From positions 558,001 through 622,000 of the forward strand of contig NZ_CP040825.1 in assembly GCF_006228185.1 (NCBI RefSeq): 64,000 nt of DNA. The letters run 5' to 3'. The position numbers and the translations under genes are program-made. Shown piece after piece: positions 61,177 to 64,000 of this stretch. Under the pieces are notes generated by a model. It saw only the letters and a list, made by a program, of their open reading frames with translations. It was not told the origin of the DNA and did no database searches. This stretch comes from Mycoplasma nasistruthionis (GTDB lineage Bacteria; Bacillota_I; Bacilli_A; Mycoplasmatales; Metamycoplasmataceae). Position 1 is the first letter of the stretch, and the number at the start of each line of letters is the position of its first letter.

Positions 61177-61211
61177 AATAAAATCCTTGATTTTTATCAA
61201 GGATTTTTTAG
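61177..61211. terminator. Convergent terminator between serS and the S41 gene
   Basis: AAAATCCTTGAT/ATCAAGGATTTT stem with T-run, usable from both sides. Confidence 0.85.
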
Positions 61212-63674
61212 TTACTGTTGTTGTTTTAATAAGTTATCAATATATTCATAATCAATGAATTGATTATATTCTAATTGGATATCTGGTTCAATTCCTTGTT
61301 CAGTAAATTGAATTTGGTTATTTTCATCTAATACAACTAAAGCATTGTTTGAACTTAGCTGGAAACTTGTTCCATCACTTAAAATTACCGGTAATATTGA
61401 ACTCATTCCACCACCGGAAGTTCTACCGATTGTTTTAGCTAATTTATTATTTTTTAAAACCGCAGCAAATGCATTAGCTGCACTAAATGTAGCTTCAGAT
61501 GTTAAAACATAGAATTTAAATTGCGTATATGAATCTAAATCATCTACTACACCATCTTTGTTGATATCAACTTTATAATTTTCAGTTGTTAACAAATCAT
61601 CAGCAATATGATATTCGTATTTCTTGAACGTTTTGTTTGTAAAGAATCCTAAAATTCTATTTAGTACTTCTACACTCCCACCACCATTTTGTGACATATC
61701 TATTACAACATTTTTAACTTTTGGTGCGTTAGGTTTTAATTTAATTGAAGAATTATATTTTGCTGTTTTTTGACCTGTTTCCACTTCTTTGTTATGTGCT
61801 TGTATTCGCTCAAATGAGTCTTTAAATATTTCAAAAGTGTCTTGACTAGGATTGTTTAAATCTGATGTGAATGAACTTGTTTTTATAAAAGCTGTTTGTC
61901 CCTCTATAACTAGGTTTTTGGTATCATATCTGCCAAGTTCTCTATCAACATCTTTGCTTGCAGTATATAAAGCTCTATAAGCTATCGCAAACTTTTCACC
62001 TGCATGACCTGTGGATTTAAAACGTGTTGAATTTTTAATAAATTCAACTTTTTGTAATGGGGAAAAATAATAAGCTAAATTATGATAAACACTGTGCAAT
62101 TCATCAAGTTTGTTTTCGATGATATCCAAATAAGCTTTAGCGTTATCAACAGGGTCTGTTGATAATAATAAAACTTTATTCGCTTGACCTATGAAATTAT
62201 CAAAATCATCTATGTGTTTGATATTTTTAAGCCCGTATAAGTTCTCTAAAATAAATTTTAATTGATTGTAAACGCTTTGTCTATCTTCTACTGATGGTTT
62301 AGTTCTGTTTAATTTTGAAGTTTTAACTTGTTGAACCGTTTTACCTTGAATTAAGAAATTTACACCATAAACTTTGTCGCCGTTGTAGTAAAAATTGTAA
62401 TAATTGTTGCTGCCGAAAATTAAATTGAACAGTCAAAAAGGTATATATATATCGTTTGAGTTTTCTTCGCGTGCAAAATACAGTTCAGCTCCATATTTTT
62501 GGAGATCATACTCTGTATTTTTGTTGTCTTTATTATCTTTTGACTCTATGGTCTTAATTACACCATCAAAATGTTTTGTGTCTTCAGGGTGTTCTGAGAA
62601 GAAAAACAATTTACTATCAGTAGCAATAATTTTGTTTTCAAGCGAATCAATAATAAATTTTCTCTTTTCATAACCGTTATGACCAATTTCAAACTCATAA
62701 ATTGTTGGTTTAACTCTTGTCATGGTTATATCGTTTTTGTTTAACAACCCTCTGAATAAGCCGTCAACAGGTTTACCTTTGATAAACGAAAGCGCGTCGT
62801 TTAATTTGATGTAAAAATCATGTTTATCATTTACTTTATATAAATCTATTGATGATTTTGTAAATCTTTTGCCTTGATCTGTATTCACAAACGGAATTGT
62901 TGTTTTTTGGAGTTTTGAAACAACAAAAGTTGATCTGGCTTTTTCATCTCTCTTTTCAATAAATTGATCTAATAATGGTTTATTATCAATTTCTTTTTCT
63001 GTTACATCGGTTGTAGTTGTGTCGCTAGAATTAGTTTTTGAAGTATCGCTTTCTGATTCTGTCGCAGGTTTCAGATCTTTGCTTGTATCACTAATAGCAT
63101 TATTGTTAATATATGTTCCTGGGTTAGCTTCTGTTCCTGGGTTAGCTTCTGTTCCTGGGTTAGCTTCTGTTCCTGGGTTAGCTTCTGTTCCTGGGTTAGC
63201 TTCTGTTCCTGGGTTAGCTTCTGTTCCTGGGTTAGCTTCTGTTCCTGGGTTAGCTTCTGTTCCTGGGTTAGCTTCTGTTCCTGGGTTAGCTTCTGTTCCT
63301 GGGTTAGCTTCTGTTCCTGGGTTAGCTTCTGTTCCTGGGTTAGCTTCTGTTCCTGGGTTAGCTTCTGTTCCTGGGTTAGCTTCTGTTCCTGGGTTAGCTT
63401 CTGTTCCTGGGTTAGCTTCTGTTCCTGGGTTAGCTTCTGTTCCTGGGTTAGCTTCTGTTCCTGGGTTAGCAGAATTCTTTGGATTTTTTGGTGTTTTATC
63501 AATTATTGGTTTTGCTACTTTTTCATCATTATTTCGTTTGTTTTTTGGATTTTCTGTTTTTATATCTTTGTTACTTTCAGATTTTAAATTAACACACGAT
63601 GTTGAAATAGTTGTCAAAACTGTTGTTGACGACAAAATTAATAATATACCTTTTATTTTTGTTAATTTATTCAT
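61212..63674 (-). CDS. S41 family peptidase lipoprotein with tandem repeats
   Basis: The 820-residue protein starts MNKLTKIKGILLILSSTTVL with lipobox STSC (about residue 27). Residues about 69-187 are 20 near-perfect copies of Asn-Pro-Gly-Thr-Glu-Ala. A Ser/Thr/Asp-rich spacer follows, then the C-terminal S41 domain with VVIDMSQNGGGSVEVLN (about 655-672) and YVLTSEATFSAANAFAAVL (Ser about 731, the likely nucleophile), then GRTSGGGMSS. S41 enzymes are C-terminal or tail-specific proteases; mycoplasma versions are surface-exposed. Internal Trp are TGA. Confidence 0.9.
63115..63470. repeat. 18-bp perfect tandem repeat, 20 copies of the 14-base core
   Basis: GTTCCTGGGTTAGCTTCT (plus strand) is repeated from 63115 to 63456 as 19 full units, then a partial unit to 63470. 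All copies appear identical. Because the period is a multiple of 3 and has no stop in several frames, other frames are open across it too. It encodes the Pro-Gly-Thr-Glu-Ala-Asn array of the S41 lipoprotein. Confidence 0.97.
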
Positions 63675-63728
63675 AATGAAATTATATTCTTATAAATTTG
63701 ATTTCTAGTTTATTAATAAGTTTTAAAA

Positions 63729-63758
63729 AACAAAAAACACTCATAAAGAGTGTTTTAT
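63729..63758 (-). terminator. Terminator of the right-edge gene
   Basis: AAAAACACTC/GAGTGTTTT stem overlapping the stop codon of the right-edge gene. Confidence 0.75.
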
Positions 63759-64000
63759 AATTCTTTGATAATTCTTTCAAATTGTTTTTTAACAAAATCA
63801 TTTTCAGAAAGTTTAGAAAGGTAATCCGAAACTTCTTCATAGTCTATTTTTAAAAACTTTTTTAAAAAATTCTTTTTCTCTTAAAATGACTGTTTTTTTA
63901 GGTAAATAACAATTTTCTTTCTTTTTCTTATCATTGAAATAAAACAAAATAGGTTTTATATTTTCCTTATCTTTTACATCAAATTCTTCGATTAAACAAG
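63755..64000 (-). pseudogene. 3' end of an unknown gene, frame broken as sequenced
   Basis: The end reads FLKIDYEEVSDYLSKLSEND and IIKEL before a stop and terminator. Upstream, the frame that looks coding (EEFDVKDKENIKPILFYFND, CYLPKKTVILREKEFF) is offset. Removal of one base (or addition of two) in the A/T runs at 63847-63869 would join them. I do not recognise the protein, and it continues past the window edge. Confidence 0.5.

Noticed and set aside
63115-63470. Possible CRISPR array
   Set aside because: The repeat units are contiguous with no unique spacers, and they are coding. No cas genes are in the window.
63019-63708. Long plus-strand frame of Val-Pro-Gly-Leu-Ala-Ser repeats and a second minus frame of Gln-Lys-Leu-Thr-Gln-Glu repeats
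   Set aside because: Both are by-products of the 18-bp array, which has no stops in several frames. Only the Asn-Pro-Gly-Thr-Glu-Ala frame continues into a signal peptide and an S41 domain.

Overview
This is a low-GC mollicute chromosome segment. UGA is read as tryptophan throughout: almost every conserved protein is complete only if in-frame TGA codons are read as Trp (for example enolase, RplE, MnmE, SerS). The P80/P60/HinT cassette, a 5S rRNA gene far from the 16S-23S pair, and many surface lipoproteins point to the hominis-group mycoplasmas (Mycoplasmopsis/Metamycoplasma). I cannot name the species without a 16S search.

Layout. 1-6702 (minus): S10/spc-type ribosomal protein operon rpsJ-rplC-rplD-rplW-rplB-rpsS-rplV-rpsC-rplP-rpmC-rpsQ-rplN-rplX-rplE-rpsN, running off the left edge. 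Most genes overlap as TAATG. 6901-13283 (minus): thioredoxin, an RNase J-like protein lacking its metal-site motif, pyruvate kinase, a membrane-anchored unknown, EngB and acetate kinase. 13470-18889 (minus): secY-adk-map-infA-rpmJ-rpsM-rpsK-rpoA-rplQ, the usual tail of the superoperon, here on the promoter side of the S10 operon rather than following it. 18974-23854 (minus): 23S and 16S rRNA with promoter, processing stems and terminator. 23966-28701: prs-rsmG, enolase, plsY (frameshifted as given) and peptide deformylase. 28716-31584: two membrane proteins and a DJ-1/PfpI protein. 31748-37051: two related lipoproteins flanking a subtilisin-like protease that is broken twice at homopolymers. 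37052-37607: degenerate non-coding repeats. 37608-44426: a PQ-loop membrane protein, a 52-residue lipoprotein and a 1838-residue anchored protein with an HEINH metalloprotease motif. 44643-48132: two HAD phosphatases, a TM2 protein, RNase HIII and DHFR. 48301-52588 (plus): pyrH-frr-mnmE-tatD-rsmA. 52615-56398 (minus): P80-P60-HinT. 57072-61173: isolated 5S rRNA, rpmH-rnpA-yidC and serS. 61212-63674 (minus): an S41 peptidase lipoprotein with 20 copies of an 18-bp repeat. A frame-broken unknown runs off the right edge.

The window joins conserved information-processing and glycolytic-end genes to an accessory surface layer with three candidate exported peptidases (subtilisin-like, HExxH-type and S41). 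The observations I rate highest are the lipoprotein-protease-lipoprotein cassette, the giant HEINH protein, a candidate H-type pseudoknot directly before the rplB ribosome-binding site, and the repeat array at 37075-37577. Four one-base losses in A/T homopolymers (plsY, the protease twice, rnpA) make systematic homopolymer under-calling a serious alternative to true gene decay.
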